A stretch of DNA of 64,000 bases, from NCBI RefSeq assembly GCF_004761875.1, contig NZ_SJEY01000003.1, positions 186,001-250,000 on the forward strand, written 5' to 3'. Both the position numbers and the translations under genes were made by a program. Shown piece by piece: positions 17,516-26,357 of this stretch. Numbering within the stretch: the stretch's first letter is position 1; every line of letters begins with the position of its first letter. This DNA is from Roseovarius aestuariivivens (GTDB lineage: Bacteria; Pseudomonadota; Alphaproteobacteria; Rhodobacterales; Rhodobacteraceae). Under the pieces are notes generated by a model. It was not told the origin of the DNA, did no database searches, and saw only the letters and a list, made by a program, of their open reading frames with translations.

Positions 17516-18181
17516 CTAGCGCAGGAACCGCCGCACCACGTCCGGCAACTCGTCGAAATGACCGATGGTCGCTTCGGGGCCAAGCGCGTCGACCGCATGC
17601 GCCCCGGGGCCGAAGGTGACAAGGATCGACGGCACGCCCGCCGCGCGCGACGTCTCGCGGTCCGTCACCGTGTCGCCCACCAGAACGCATTGCGCCGGAT
17701 CGCCACCCGCCCGCCGCACCGCTTCGCGCAGGGGTTCGGGATCGGGCTTGCGCACGGGCAACGTATCGGCCCCGATCAGCGACCCGAACCGGTCGAGCAC
17801 CCCCAGCCGTGTCATCAGAAGACGCGCCAGCGCTTCGGGCTTGTTGGTGCAGATGGCGACCTTGAATCCGTCGTCTCGCAACGCCTCCACCGTTTCCATC
17901 GCGCTTGGGTAAAACCGGGTGTGCGTGTCGATCGCGTCGGCATAGGCTTCGAGCAGCCGGGGATATTGCCGGTCGATCTCGTCCAGATCCCCGCCGCGGC
18001 CCAGCCGCTCCATCCCGAGGCCCAGCATCGCCCGCCCGCCGCGAAGCGCCGTACCGGCATCGGTCACCGGGTCCAGCATGTCGCCCACGCCCATCGCCCG
18101 GAAACACGAATTCGCCGCGGCGATCAGATCACCACTCGTATCCGCAAGCGTCCCGTCGAGATCGAAAACAACCGTTGCCAT
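17516..18181 (-). CDS. gph: HAD-family phosphatase, probable phosphoglycolate phosphatase
   Basis: A 221-aa haloacid-dehalogenase hydrolase. Motif I is FDLDGTLADT at the N-terminus, motif II is ICTNKPEALA, and motif III/IV is RKPDPEPLREAV with LVGDTVTDRETSRAAG. A helical cap lies between. Length and motifs fit Gph, which clears 2-phosphoglycolate from DNA repair or photorespiration, but related HAD enzymes act on other phosphate esters. ATG 18181 begins MATVVFDLDG. It is divergent from glmU with 135 bases between. After its TAG the frame stays open to the next start (see findings). Confidence 0.85.
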   Translation of the reverse strand: MATVVFDLDGTLADTSGDLIAAANSCFRAMGVGDMLDPVTDAGTALRGGRAMLGLGMERLGRGGDLDEIDRQYPRLLEAYADAIDTHTRFYPSAMETVEALRDDGFKVAICTNKPEALARLLMTRLGVLDRFGSLIGADTLPVRKPDPEPLREAVRRAGGDPAQCVLVGDTVTDRETSRAAGVPSILVTFGPGAHAVDALGPEATIGHFDELPDVVRRFLR

Positions 18182-18259
18182 GCCTGCCCTTTCGCCGCGT
18201 TCAGCAGGTTTTCGCCTGCCCTTGTCACGTGCCGCAATCATCTTTGATCCGCCGCGCCC

Positions 18260-18287
18260 TTGCGCGGCAGTGGCAACCGGATAAAAC
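18260..18287 (+). promoter_or_regulatory. Possible glmU-glmS promoter
   Basis: TTGCGC (18260-18265), a 16-base spacer and TAAAAC (18282-18287) lie 30 bases upstream of the glmU ATG in the gph/glmU divergent region. The match is moderate, and no other candidate in the gap looks better. Confidence 0.35.
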
Positions 18288-18316
18288 GGGCACGCACAGA
18301 AGGAAAGCGAAACTGC

Positions 18317-19672
18317 ATGCCCACCAGCCTGATCATCCTCGCCGCGGGCCAAGGCACCCGGATGAAGTCCGACCTGCCCAAGGTGCTGCACCCGATCGCC
18401 GGGGCGCCGATGCTGATCCATGCGATGCGCGCAGGTGCGGCGCTGACGCCGGATCACACCATCGTGGTGACCGGCCATGGGGCCGACGCCGTGGAAGCGG
18501 CCGCGCGCGCCTATGACGATACGGTGCAGATCGCCCATCAGGCCGAGCAGAAAGGCACCGGTCACGCCGTGGCTCAGGCCGCGCCACTGCTCAAAGGCTA
18601 CACCGGCGACGCCCTCGTGCTTTATGGCGACACGCCCTTCATCTCCGAAGAGACGCTCACCCGCATGGCCGAGGCGCGCCGGCACCATGACCTTGTCGTG
18701 CTGGGCTTCGAGGCCACCGATCCGGGTCGGTACGGCCGCCTGAAGATGACGGGTGAAACCCTTGAACGAATTGTGGAATTCAAAGATGCGGATGCGGCCA
18801 CCCGCGCCATCACCTTTTGCAATTCCGGGGTCGTGGCTGCCGCGTCCGAGACCTTGTTCGACCTGATCGGCGAACTGGGCAACGACAACGCTTCGGGCGA
18901 ATACTACCTCACCGACATTGTCGAGATCGCCCGCGCCAAAGGCCTGTCGGCCACCGCCATCGCCTGTGACGAAGCCGAGACGATGGGCATCAATTCCCGA
19001 CCCGAGCTGGCCCGGGCCGAGGCGGCGTTCCAGGACCGCAAGCGCCTTGAGATGCTTGAGACCGGGGTAACCTTGCCCGCGCCGGAGACCGTGCATTTCG
19101 CCTTCGACACGGTTGTGGGCCGCGATGCGGTGATCGAACAGAACGTGGTCTTCGGCCCCGACGTCACCCTCGAATCCGGCGCGCATGTGCGCGCGTTTTC
19201 CCATCTCGAAGGCTGCCATGTCTCTCGCGGCGCGGTGGTCGGGCCCTACGCGCGCCTCCGGCCCGGCGCGGAACTGGCCGAGAACGCCCGCATCGGCAAC
19301 TTTGTCGAGGTCAAGAACGCGGCCATCGCCGAGGGCGCCAAGGTCAATCATCTCAGCTATATCGGCGACGCCACGCTTGGCGAGGGCACAAATGTTGGCG
19401 CCGGCACGATCACCTGCAACTACGACGGGGTGATGAAACATCATACGACCGTCGGCGCGCGCGCCTTCATCGGATCGAACACGATGCTGGTCGCCCCGGT
19501 CACGGTCGGCGACGAGGCGATGACCGCGTCGGGCTCGGTCATCACGAAGGACGTGCCCGACGGCGCGCTGGCCGTGGCGCGCGGCATCCAGGTCAACAAA
19601 CCGGGACTGGCCCGCAAGCTCTTCGAGATGCTAAAAGCCAAGAAAACCAAGAAGGATCAAGGGGCAGCATAA
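18317..19672 (+). CDS. glmU: Bifunctional GlmU: GlcN-1-P acetyltransferase / UDP-GlcNAc pyrophosphorylase
   Basis: A 451-aa two-domain enzyme that makes UDP-N-acetylglucosamine for peptidoglycan and lipid A. The N-terminal uridyltransferase domain shows LAAGQGTRMKSDLPKVLHP and QAEQKGTGHAV. The C-terminal left-handed beta-helix with hexapeptide repeats includes ARLRPGAELAENARIGNFVEVKNA and the acetyltransferase region LSYIGDATLGEGTNVGAGTITCNYDG. ATG 18317 is used. An upstream in-frame start lacks similarity. Its stop overlaps the glmS ATG (TAATG). Confidence 0.97.
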   Translation: MPTSLIILAAGQGTRMKSDLPKVLHPIAGAPMLIHAMRAGAALTPDHTIVVTGHGADAVEAAARAYDDTVQIAHQAEQKGTGHAVAQAAPLLKGYTGDALVLYGDTPFISEETLTRMAEARRHHDLVVLGFEATDPGRYGRLKMTGETLERIVEFKDADAATRAITFCNSGVVAAASETLFDLIGELGNDNASGEYYLTDIVEIARAKGLSATAIACDEAETMGINSRPELARAEAAFQDRKRLEMLETGVTLPAPETVHFAFDTVVGRDAVIEQNVVFGPDVTLESGAHVRAFSHLEGCHVSRGAVVGPYARLRPGAELAENARIGNFVEVKNAAIAEGAKVNHLSYIGDATLGEGTNVGAGTITCNYDGVMKHHTTVGARAFIGSNTMLVAPVTVGDEAMTASGSVITKDVPDGALAVARGIQVNKPGLARKLFEMLKAKKTKKDQGAA

Positions 19673-21495
19673 TGTGTGGAATCGTTGGCGTTCTGGGCAA
19701 GCACGAGGTTGCCCCCACTCTGGTCGAAGCGCTGCGGCGGCTGGAATATCGCGGCTATGACAGCGCCGGCATCGCCACGCTGAACGACGGCCGGCTCGAC
19801 CGCCGCCGCGCGGTGGGCAAGCTGGTGAACCTGTCGGACCTGCTGGTGCACGAACCCCTTCCCGGAAAGGCCGGGATCGGCCACACCCGCTGGGCCACCC
19901 ATGGCGCCCCCAGCGTCACGAACGCGCACCCGCATCAGGCCGGCCCCGTCGCCGTGGTGCATAACGGCATCATCGAGAATTACCGCGATCTGCGCGCCGA
20001 ACTGGCCGAGGCGGGCATCGCGCATGAAACCGACACCGATACCGAAACCGTTGCGCTGCTGGTGCGCATGCATATGGAAAAGGGCGAAAGCGCCGAAGAG
20101 GCCGCCCGCTCGGTGATTGACAAGCTCGACGGCGCCTACGCGCTTTGCTTTCTGTTCGACGGTGAGGAAGACCTCATGATCGCCGCGCGCAAGGGCAGCC
20201 CACTGGCCATCGGCCACGGCGACGGCGAAATGTTCGTGGGCTCCGACGCCATCGCGCTGGCGCCCCTGACCGACCGGATCACCTATCTGGAGGAAGGCGA
20301 CATCGCCGTGGTCACGCGGACCTCGGTCGTGATCACCGACCGGTACGGCAACGCCGCCAATCGTGAGGTGCGCAAGATCCAGACCGCCAAGGCCATGGTC
20401 GACAAGGCCGGGCACAAGCATTTCATGGCCAAGGAAATCGCCGAACAGCCCACCGTGATCGGCGAGGCGCTGCAGAATTACCTGAGCGACGACGGCACGC
20501 GGGTCGACCTGCCGCAGGAGGCGCTCAATTTCGCCGCCTACGACCGTTTGAGTCTCGTGGCCTGCGGCACGGCCTATTACGCCTGCCTGACCGCGAAATA
20601 CTGGTTCGAGCAACTGGCCGGCCTGCCTGTCGACGTGGATATCGCCTCGGAATTCCGCTACCGCGAGCCGCCGATCCCGCAGAACACCGCCGCGCTTTTC
20701 GTCAGCCAGTCGGGCGAAACCGCCGACACGCTGGCGGCGCTGCGCTATTGCGACGGGCGCGCGGCGCGCATCCTGTCGGTAGTCAACGTGTCGGAAAGCT
20801 CCATCGCGCGGGAAAGCGACCTCGCGCTGCCGATCCACGCCGGGGCCGAGATTGGCGTCGCCTCGACCAAGGCCTTCACCTGCCAACTCACCGTGCTTCT
20901 GCTGCTCGCTTTGAAGGCTGCGGGCGACCGGGGCATGATCACGACCGAACGGATGGCCGATCTTTTGTCGGCCCTGCGCGGCCTGCCGGCGACGATTAAC
21001 AACGCGCTGGAGCTTGACGGCGATTTCAAAAAGACCGCCCGCCGCCTGGCAGAGGCCGACAACGCGCTGTTCCTGGGGCGCGGCCTGATGTTTCCACTTG
21101 CGCTCGAAGGTGCGTTGAAACTAAAGGAAATCAGCTACATACATGCTGAAGCTTACGCATCGGGTGAATTGAAGCACGGCCCCATCGCGCTCATCGACAA
21201 GAAAATGCCGGTGGTCGTCATGGCCCCCAAGGACGCCCTCTTCGACAAGACCGTGTCGAACATGCAGGAGGTCATGGCGCGCGGCGGCAAGGTGCTTCTC
21301 ATCACCGACCGCCCGGGCGCCGAGGCGGCCGGCGGCGACGCCTGGATCACCCTCACCCTGCCGCAGATCGACCCGGTGCTTTCTCCCATCCTCTACGCCA
21401 TTCCGGCCCAGCTTCTGGCCTATCACACCGCCGTCGCCAAGGGCACCGATGTCGACCAGCCCCGCAACCTCGCCAAGTCCGTGACGGTCGAGTGA
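19672..21495 (+). CDS. glmS: Glutamine-fructose-6-phosphate aminotransferase (isomerizing)
   Basis: A 607-aa enzyme that makes glucosamine-6-phosphate, the first step of amino-sugar synthesis. The N-terminal glutaminase begins MCGIVGV with the nucleophilic Cys exposed after Met removal, then YRGYDSAG and HTRWATHG. Two SIS domains follow (SQSGETADTLAALR and the active-site segment HAEAYASGELKHGP), and the C-terminus is PRNLAKSVTVE. It overlaps glmU by one base, so both are translated from one message. I see no glmS ribozyme upstream, which is expected for a proteobacterium. A 409-aa antisense frame here is a shadow. Confidence 0.97.
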   Translation: MCGIVGVLGKHEVAPTLVEALRRLEYRGYDSAGIATLNDGRLDRRRAVGKLVNLSDLLVHEPLPGKAGIGHTRWATHGAPSVTNAHPHQAGPVAVVHNGIIENYRDLRAELAEAGIAHETDTDTETVALLVRMHMEKGESAEEAARSVIDKLDGAYALCFLFDGEEDLMIAARKGSPLAIGHGDGEMFVGSDAIALAPLTDRITYLEEGDIAVVTRTSVVITDRYGNAANREVRKIQTAKAMVDKAGHKHFMAKEIAEQPTVIGEALQNYLSDDGTRVDLPQEALNFAAYDRLSLVACGTAYYACLTAKYWFEQLAGLPVDVDIASEFRYREPPIPQNTAALFVSQSGETADTLAALRYCDGRAARILSVVNVSESSIARESDLALPIHAGAEIGVASTKAFTCQLTVLLLLALKAAGDRGMITTERMADLLSALRGLPATINNALELDGDFKKTARRLAEADNALFLGRGLMFPLALEGALKLKEISYIHAEAYASGELKHGPIALIDKKMPVVVMAPKDALFDKTVSNMQEVMARGGKVLLITDRPGAEAAGGDAWITLTLPQIDPVLSPILYAIPAQLLAYHTAVAKGTDVDQPRNLAKSVTVE

Positions 21496-22166
21496 CGCCT
21501 GACGACGCGTTGGCCCACTTGCGCGCCCGCGCCGTACCGGGCCGCGCCGAGGGCATGGCCGGCTATCACAAGGTGCCCCGCCCCTATCTCGGCGTGCCGA
21601 ACCCGGCGCTCAACGATCTGACCAAGGAGTGGAGGCAGACACTCGACGTGCCGGCCCGCGTGGAATTGGCCAGAAGCCTTTGGGAAACCAACATTTTCGA
21701 GGCACGTCTTGCCGCAGCCAAACTGCTGACTCAGGCCCGGATAAGGCCAGATGACGGCGTCTGGGCGCTCATCACCTCGTGGCTGCCCGATCTCGACAGC
21801 TGGGCCATCGCCGATCACGCCATGATGGCCGGTCAGAAACGGCTCATGGCCGATCTTGCACGGCTCGACGAGATCGAGACTTGGACCACGTCCGACAGTC
21901 ACTGGATCCGCCGCGCCGCCATGGTCGTCACGCTGCCGCTCACCAAGCAGAATCATCCCAAACCGCCTGAGGCCGCCGCGCGCGAGCGCGTCCTCAACTG
22001 GGCCGCAGGCTATGTGCGCGACCCGGATTGGTTCATCCAGAAATCGGTGGCGTGGTGGCTGCGCGACCTGTCGAAACACGACCCGGATCGCGTCCGCGCC
22101 TTTATGGCCGAGAATGCCCCGCAGATGAAGCCGTTTGCGCGCAAAGAGGCCGAGAAGTTCTTGTAG
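21492..22166 (+). CDS. DNA alkylation repair (AlkD-like HEAT repeat) protein
   Basis: A 224-aa all-helical protein of the AlkC/AlkD type, built of HEAT-like repeats that wrap DNA and remove alkylated bases. Matching stretches are GMAGYHKVPRPYLGVPNPAL, ELARSLWETNIFEARLAAAKLL, WAIADHAM, WIRRAAMVVTLPLTKQNHP and RDPDWFIQKSVAWWLRDLSKHDP. It starts with GTG 21492 overlapping the glmS stop (GTGA). Codon pattern and overlap support this start. Placement behind glmS is not functionally obvious. Confidence 0.87.
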   Translation: MTPDDALAHLRARAVPGRAEGMAGYHKVPRPYLGVPNPALNDLTKEWRQTLDVPARVELARSLWETNIFEARLAAAKLLTQARIRPDDGVWALITSWLPDLDSWAIADHAMMAGQKRLMADLARLDEIETWTTSDSHWIRRAAMVVTLPLTKQNHPKPPEAAARERVLNWAAGYVRDPDWFIQKSVAWWLRDLSKHDPDRVRAFMAENAPQMKPFARKEAEKFL

Positions 22167-22168
22167 TA

Positions 22169-22678
22169 TCAGTCGGTTGAAAAGACGCGCAGTTCCGGCA
22201 AAGAGGTCAGGTCCGCCTCCAGAAGCCGCATCGCGGCCAGAGAGATGCGGCTGCCCGACCCCGGCTCGCCCTGGATGGGGATCAGCTCTACCGCCACCTT
22301 CGTGCCCTTCTCGGGATATTCCACCCGGCCGCGTCCGGGCTCGGACACCAAAGGCGTCTTGAGCCAGATCCCCGGCTCCCCGACCGCGCCCAGCGACGCG
22401 AGCGTGGTGCCCAGATCACGCTCGCCGCCCGCGGGTCCCGCCTCGGCCACAGCCTCGGCGCGTTCGGCTGCGCTGGTGGTGTCGAACTCCTCGGCGGTCT
22501 GCGCGTTTTCCGGTGGCGGCAGGGCCAGCGCGGGTTGTGCCACCTCGGTCGCGTCGAGCGGGCCTTCCGTGCCCGTGGGCGCGGGCGTCTCCGCCTGGCC
22601 CATGCGCCACCGATCAGGCATCGCGTCGCATCCGGTGACGGCGAAAACAGACAAAAAGACCCACGCGGCACGTTTCAT
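22169..22678 (-). CDS. Small lipoprotein of unknown function
   Basis: A 169-aa precursor. MKRAAWVFLSVFAVTGCDAM contains a lipobox (VTGC). A low-complexity Ala/Pro/Glu/Thr region (about 30-85) follows, and a compact C-terminal half ends LLEADLTSLPELRVFSTD. Proteins of this form in Rhodobacterales have at times been annotated as galactarate dehydratase, but no such motif is visible, so I do not use that name. It converges with the AlkD-like gene, with stops two bases apart. Confidence 0.78.
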   Translation of the reverse strand: MKRAAWVFLSVFAVTGCDAMPDRWRMGQAETPAPTGTEGPLDATEVAQPALALPPPENAQTAEEFDTTSAAERAEAVAEAGPAGGERDLGTTLASLGAVGEPGIWLKTPLVSEPGRGRVEYPEKGTKVAVELIPIQGEPGSGSRISLAAMRLLEADLTSLPELRVFSTD

Positions 22679-22766
22679 GCCGGAACATTAGGCCGCTCTG
22701 TCCCCCGCATCAATCCAGAAGATCAAAGGCTTGCCGCCGCGCGGCCGATTGCCTAAGTTCCCCGCC

Positions 22767-23774
22767 ATGACTGCACCACTGATAGACCCGTTCCATCGCG
22801 CCATCTCATATCTGCGCGTGTCCGTCACGGACCGCTGCGATTTCCGCTGCGTTTACTGCATGTCGGAAAACATGACCTTTCTGCCCAAGAAAGAACTCCT
22901 GACGCTCGAAGAACTGGATCGCCTCTGCTCGACCTTCGTGAGGCTGGGCGTGGAAAAGCTCCGCATCACCGGCGGCGAGCCGCTCGTGCGGCGCAACATC
23001 ATGCACTTTTTCAACGACATGACGCGGCATCTTGAGAGCGGCGCACTCAAGGAACTCACACTCACGACCAACGGCTCACAGCTCGCGCGCTTTGCCGACG
23101 ACCTCTACGCCGCTGGCGTACGCCGGGTGAACGTGTCGCTCGATACGCTGGACGAGGCGAAATTCGCCGATATCACCCGCTGGGGCCGCCTGCCGCAGGT
23201 GATCAAGGGGATCGACGCCGCCCAGAAGGCCGGTCTGAGGATTAAGATCAACACGGTCGCGCTCAAGGGCTTCAACGAAGACGAGCTATTTACGCTCGTC
23301 GACTGGTGCAAATCCCGCGACATGGACCTCACCTTCATCGAGGTCATGCCGATGGGTGATATCGGCAACGAAGACCGGCTGGACCAGTACTGGAAACTGA
23401 CCGACCTGCGCGCCCAACTGGCGCAGCACTTCACGCTGACCGACCTGCCCGAGCGCACCGGCGGCCCCGCGCGCTATGTGCGTCTGGAAGAAACCGGTCA
23501 GAAGATTGGCTTCATCACGCCGCTGTCTCATAATTTCTGCGAAAGCTGCAACCGCGTGCGCCTGACCTGCACCGGAGAGCTGTACATGTGCCTCGGGCAA
23601 GAGGATATGGCGGATCTGCGCGCGCCCCTGCGCAACAACCCGCAAAGCGATGCGCCCCTCGAAGATGCCATTCGCCGCGCCATCGCGCTCAAGCCGAAGG
23701 GGCACGATTTCGACTATTCCCGCCAGACCGTCGACGGGCGCGTGTCGCGCCACATGAGCCACACCGGCGGCTGA
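22767..23774 (+). CDS. moaA: GTP 3',8-cyclase (radical SAM), molybdenum cofactor step 1
   Basis: A 335-aa radical SAM enzyme. The N-terminal cluster motif CDFRCVYCM binds the SAM [4Fe-4S], and [11 protein letters not shown] follows. The C-terminal second cluster is in [11 protein letters not shown] and a further Cys. The C-terminal GG of RHMSHTGG is the conserved tail that reaches the active site. ATG 22767 is chosen over an in-frame TTG at 22731. It opens a small cluster with waaA, whose ATG overlaps its stop (TGATG). No other moa gene lies in the window. Confidence 0.96.
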   Translation: MTAPLIDPFHRAISYLRVSVTDRCDFRCVYCMSENMTFLPKKELLTLEELDRLCSTFVRLGVEKLRITGGEPLVRRNIMHFFNDMTRHLESGALKELTLTTNGSQLARFADDLYAAGVRRVNVSLDTLDEAKFADITRWGRLPQVIKGIDAAQKAGLRIKINTVALKGFNEDELFTLVDWCKSRDMDLTFIEVMPMGDIGNEDRLDQYWKLTDLRAQLAQHFTLTDLPERTGGPARYVRLEETGQKIGFITPLSHNFCESCNRVRLTCTGELYMCLGQEDMADLRAPLRNNPQSDAPLEDAIRRAIALKPKGHDFDYSRQTVDGRVSRHMSHTGG

Positions 23775-25060
23775 TGCCCGGCCCAAGGGCGCCTTGGCCC
23801 GTCCGCCTTTACGGCAAGGCGGCAAACCTCATTACGCCTCTGGCCTACGCTCGTGTCGCGCGCAAACTGTCGGCACAGGGTACAGACCCCGCCCGCCTGC
23901 CAGAACGCTTGGGCCAGGCCACCGCGGCGCGGCCCGACGGGCCACTTCTGTGGTTTCACGCCGCCTCGGTCGGGGAAAGCCTGTCTGTCCTGCGCCTCAT
24001 CGCCCATCTGGGCGAGCGGCACGCTGATCTGTCCTTTCTGCTTACCTCCGGCACGGCCACCTCGGCCAGTATCGTGGCCCGGCGACTGCCCCCGCGCACC
24101 ACGCATCAATTCGCCCCGCTCGACAGCAGCCGCGCGGTCGAGTGTTTTCTGGACCACTGGCGCCCCGCAGCGGCCGTGTTCGTCGAAAGCGAGATCTGGC
24201 CGCAGATGCTCTCGTGCACCGCTGCGCGCGATATCCCCCTCGCGCTGATCAACGCGCGTATTTCCGACGGCTCCGCGCGCAACTGGTCGCGCGCACCGGC
24301 CACCGCCCGGCACCTCATGGGCCATTTCCGGCTGCTCCACTGTCAGGATCAGCGCACGGCAGACCACCTGCACGCGCTTGGCCTGCCCCACGCCGCACGT
24401 GGCGTGAACCTCAAATCCCTGTCCGGGCCCCTGCCCTTCGACACGGCAGAGCTTGAGCGGATGAAAACCCAGGTGCAGGACCGCCCCATATGGCTTGCCG
24501 CCTCGACCCACCCGGGCGAGGACGCCATCATGCTCGACGCGCACCGCGCCATGCTGGGCCGCAACCCGCACGCGCTTTTGATCCTCGTGCCCCGCCACCC
24601 CGAACGCGCCGATGCGCTCGAGGTCCAGATCGCAGAGGCCGGGTTCGAGGCCGCGCGCCGCTCCACGGGCATGGCCGTCACCGGCCAGACCCGGGTCTAT
24701 CTCGCCGACACACTGGGCGAGATGGGGCTGTGGTACGCGCTCAGCCCGCTGACGTGCCTCTGCGGCTCGTTCACCGATGTCGGCGGACACAACCCCTACG
24801 AGCCCGCGCATGCCGGATCGGCCATCGTGCACGGCCCGCTCTACGCCAATTTCGCGCAGACCTACGCCGATCTCGCGGCGCACGAGGCCGCGCTTGAAGT
24901 GGCGGACGCCGCCGCACTGGCAAAGGTGCTGCACCGATTTCTCGACGATCCCGCCGCGCTCGACGCGCTGCGCGCGCGGGCCCGCGCGTTTGCCACCGCG
25001 CAGGACGACGTGCTTGACGCCTTCGCCGGCACGCTTTCCAAGGCGCTGGACCTGGGATAA
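23774..25060 (+). CDS. waaA: 3-deoxy-D-manno-octulosonic acid (Kdo) transferase
   Basis: A 428-aa GT30 glycosyltransferase that adds Kdo to lipid A at the inner membrane. Family features include the active-site region WFHAASVGESLSVLRL, LLTSGTATSA, the ESEIWPQ motif, LINARISDGSARNW, ASTHPGEDAIML and CGSFTDVGGHNPYEPA. The N-terminal hydrophobic stretch fits the membrane anchor. Start ATG 23774 overlaps the moaA stop. Whether it adds one or two Kdo residues cannot be told from sequence. The downstream glycosyltransferase likely works on the same LPS core. Confidence 0.94.
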   Translation: MPGPRAPWPVRLYGKAANLITPLAYARVARKLSAQGTDPARLPERLGQATAARPDGPLLWFHAASVGESLSVLRLIAHLGERHADLSFLLTSGTATSASIVARRLPPRTTHQFAPLDSSRAVECFLDHWRPAAAVFVESEIWPQMLSCTAARDIPLALINARISDGSARNWSRAPATARHLMGHFRLLHCQDQRTADHLHALGLPHAARGVNLKSLSGPLPFDTAELERMKTQVQDRPIWLAASTHPGEDAIMLDAHRAMLGRNPHALLILVPRHPERADALEVQIAEAGFEAARRSTGMAVTGQTRVYLADTLGEMGLWYALSPLTCLCGSFTDVGGHNPYEPAHAGSAIVHGPLYANFAQTYADLAAHEAALEVADAAALAKVLHRFLDDPAALDALRARARAFATAQDDVLDAFAGTLSKALDLG

Positions 25061-25092
25061 CCAAGGCGCCGAGGCCAAGAAGGACGCCGCCC

Positions 25093-26136
25093 GTGCCCGA
25101 GCTCTTCGTCACGAATTTCAATCGGAACTTCACCGGCGTGTCGGCGACCGCGGCCAATGTCGTGCGCTGTCAGGCCACGCGCTACGACATGGCCCTCGTG
25201 GGTCATCCCCTGCCCGGCTGCCCCGCGCCGATCAGCTATGCCGAGGCCCGCCGCCTGTCGCGCACGCCGCCGATAGAGCGACCGTTCACGATCTGGCATG
25301 TGCGCCGCAACCCCGAAATGCGGGCCGGGCTTTGGGCGCGGGATGTCCTGCGCCTGCCCATCCGGCTTGTCTTTACCTCTGCCGCGATCCGGCGGCATTC
25401 GGCCGTCCCGCGCTGGCTTATCTCACGCATGGACGCGGTCATCGCCACCACGGACAAGGCCGCCACCTTCGTTCCGCATGTGCGCGCCATCGCCCCGCAC
25501 GGCGTGGACTGCGCCCGCTTTAGCCCCGCGCCCGACCGCGCCGCCGCCTGGGCGGCAACGGGCTATCCCGGCAAACGAGGCATCGCCACCATCGGCCGCA
25601 TCCGGCCCGAGAAAGGCACCGACCGCTTCGTCGAGGCGATGCTGCGCCTGCTTCCCGATCACCCCGACACCACCGCTCTCGTTCTTGGGCGCGCCGCCAA
25701 GGGCGACGCGGCCTTCCTGCAAGGTCTCAGGGACCAGATCGCGCGCGCCGGTCTCGCCGCCCGCATCTTCTTTCCCGGGGAAATCCCCGCAGAAGACCTG
25801 CCGGGCCTGATGCGCGGGCTTTCGGCGGTGGTGCAGCTCCCCCGCTACGAAGGCTACGGCATGGCCCCGCTCGAAGGCATGGCCAGCGGTGTGCCTTTCG
25901 TGGCCACCGATCAGGGCTATTATCGCCGCTTTGCCGATGGCGGACGCTGCGGCGTGATCGTGCCCGGCGACGACGCCGCGCAAACCGCATTGGCCCTGCG
26001 CGACCTGCTGGACGCGCCGGAACGCCACGCCGACATGGCCCGCGCTGCCCGGCATCTCGCCGAAACAAGCTTCAGCGCAAGTGCCGAGGCCGACGCCATC
26101 GCCGGCGTCTACGCCGCGCTTTGGGCCGAAGGGTGA
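25093..26136 (+). CDS. GT4-family glycosyltransferase, probable LPS core biosynthesis
   Basis: A 347-aa GT-B enzyme. The nucleotide-sugar domain is seen in GIATIGRIRPEKGTDRFVEAM and LPRYEGYGMAPLEGMASGVPFVATD (the E-x7-E motif of GT4). A start with GTG 25093 is supported by the N-terminal fold (MPELFVTNFNRNFTGVSATA). It follows waaA by 32 bases. This suggests it adds the sugar next to Kdo, as the LpcC-type mannosyltransferases do, but donor and acceptor are inferred from context. Confidence 0.82.
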   Translation: MPELFVTNFNRNFTGVSATAANVVRCQATRYDMALVGHPLPGCPAPISYAEARRLSRTPPIERPFTIWHVRRNPEMRAGLWARDVLRLPIRLVFTSAAIRRHSAVPRWLISRMDAVIATTDKAATFVPHVRAIAPHGVDCARFSPAPDRAAAWAATGYPGKRGIATIGRIRPEKGTDRFVEAMLRLLPDHPDTTALVLGRAAKGDAAFLQGLRDQIARAGLAARIFFPGEIPAEDLPGLMRGLSAVVQLPRYEGYGMAPLEGMASGVPFVATDQGYYRRFADGGRCGVIVPGDDAAQTALALRDLLDAPERHADMARAARHLAETSFSASAEADAIAGVYAALWAEG

Positions 26137-26251
26137 CAGGGCGGCGAAAGGTAAAATAAGACCAGAGTCATCGCCGCGACAGGCGCGGACGAACCTCTGT
26201 TGCGCAGGGCGGGCCGGACCGGGAATTCCGTCTCGCTGCAGCGCATCAATT

Positions 26252-26276
26252 GGAACAAAGTTCCGCAAATCCGGTT
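26252..26276 (+). promoter_or_regulatory. Candidate ECF-sigma promoter and palindromic site 1 upstream of yeeE
   Basis: GGAAC (26252-26256), a 16-base spacer and GGTT (26273-26276) match the box pair found upstream of the stress protein at 15688. The same GGAAC is half of GGAAC-AAA-GTTCC (26252-26264), a perfect dyad that occurs again 73 bases downstream. It could be a promoter, an operator or both. Confidence 0.45.
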
Positions 26277-26324
26277 AACATGTAGATCAGCGGCGCTTGA
26301 TTGCGCATCGTTTCCGCGCCATTT

Positions 26325-26337
26325 GGAACAAAATTCC
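26325..26337 (+). promoter_or_regulatory. Palindromic site 2 upstream of yeeE
   Basis: GGAAC-AAA-ATTCC repeats the dyad of 26252-26264 with one change. Both copies share the longer context TTGGAACAAARTTCCG. Centre-to-centre distance is 73 bp, close to seven helical turns. The second copy ends 20 bases before the transporter ATG, where a bound repressor could block transcription or loop with site 1. Confidence 0.5.
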
Positions 26338-26357
26338 GTCACACCGGGGGATATCCC

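Noticed and set aside
19657..20886. 409-aa open frame antisense to glmS
   Set aside because: It mirrors a highly conserved gene, has no recognisable motif, and long antisense frames are expected at this GC content.
22169..22678. Galactarate dehydratase label for the lipoprotein
   Set aside because: The protein is 169 aa with a lipobox and lacks any dehydratase motif; the label appears to be a propagated misannotation.
26251..26268. Sigma-54 promoter upstream of yeeE (TGGAAC...TTCCGCA)
   Set aside because: The GG/GC spacing and the -12 TTGC element do not fit the sigma-54 consensus.
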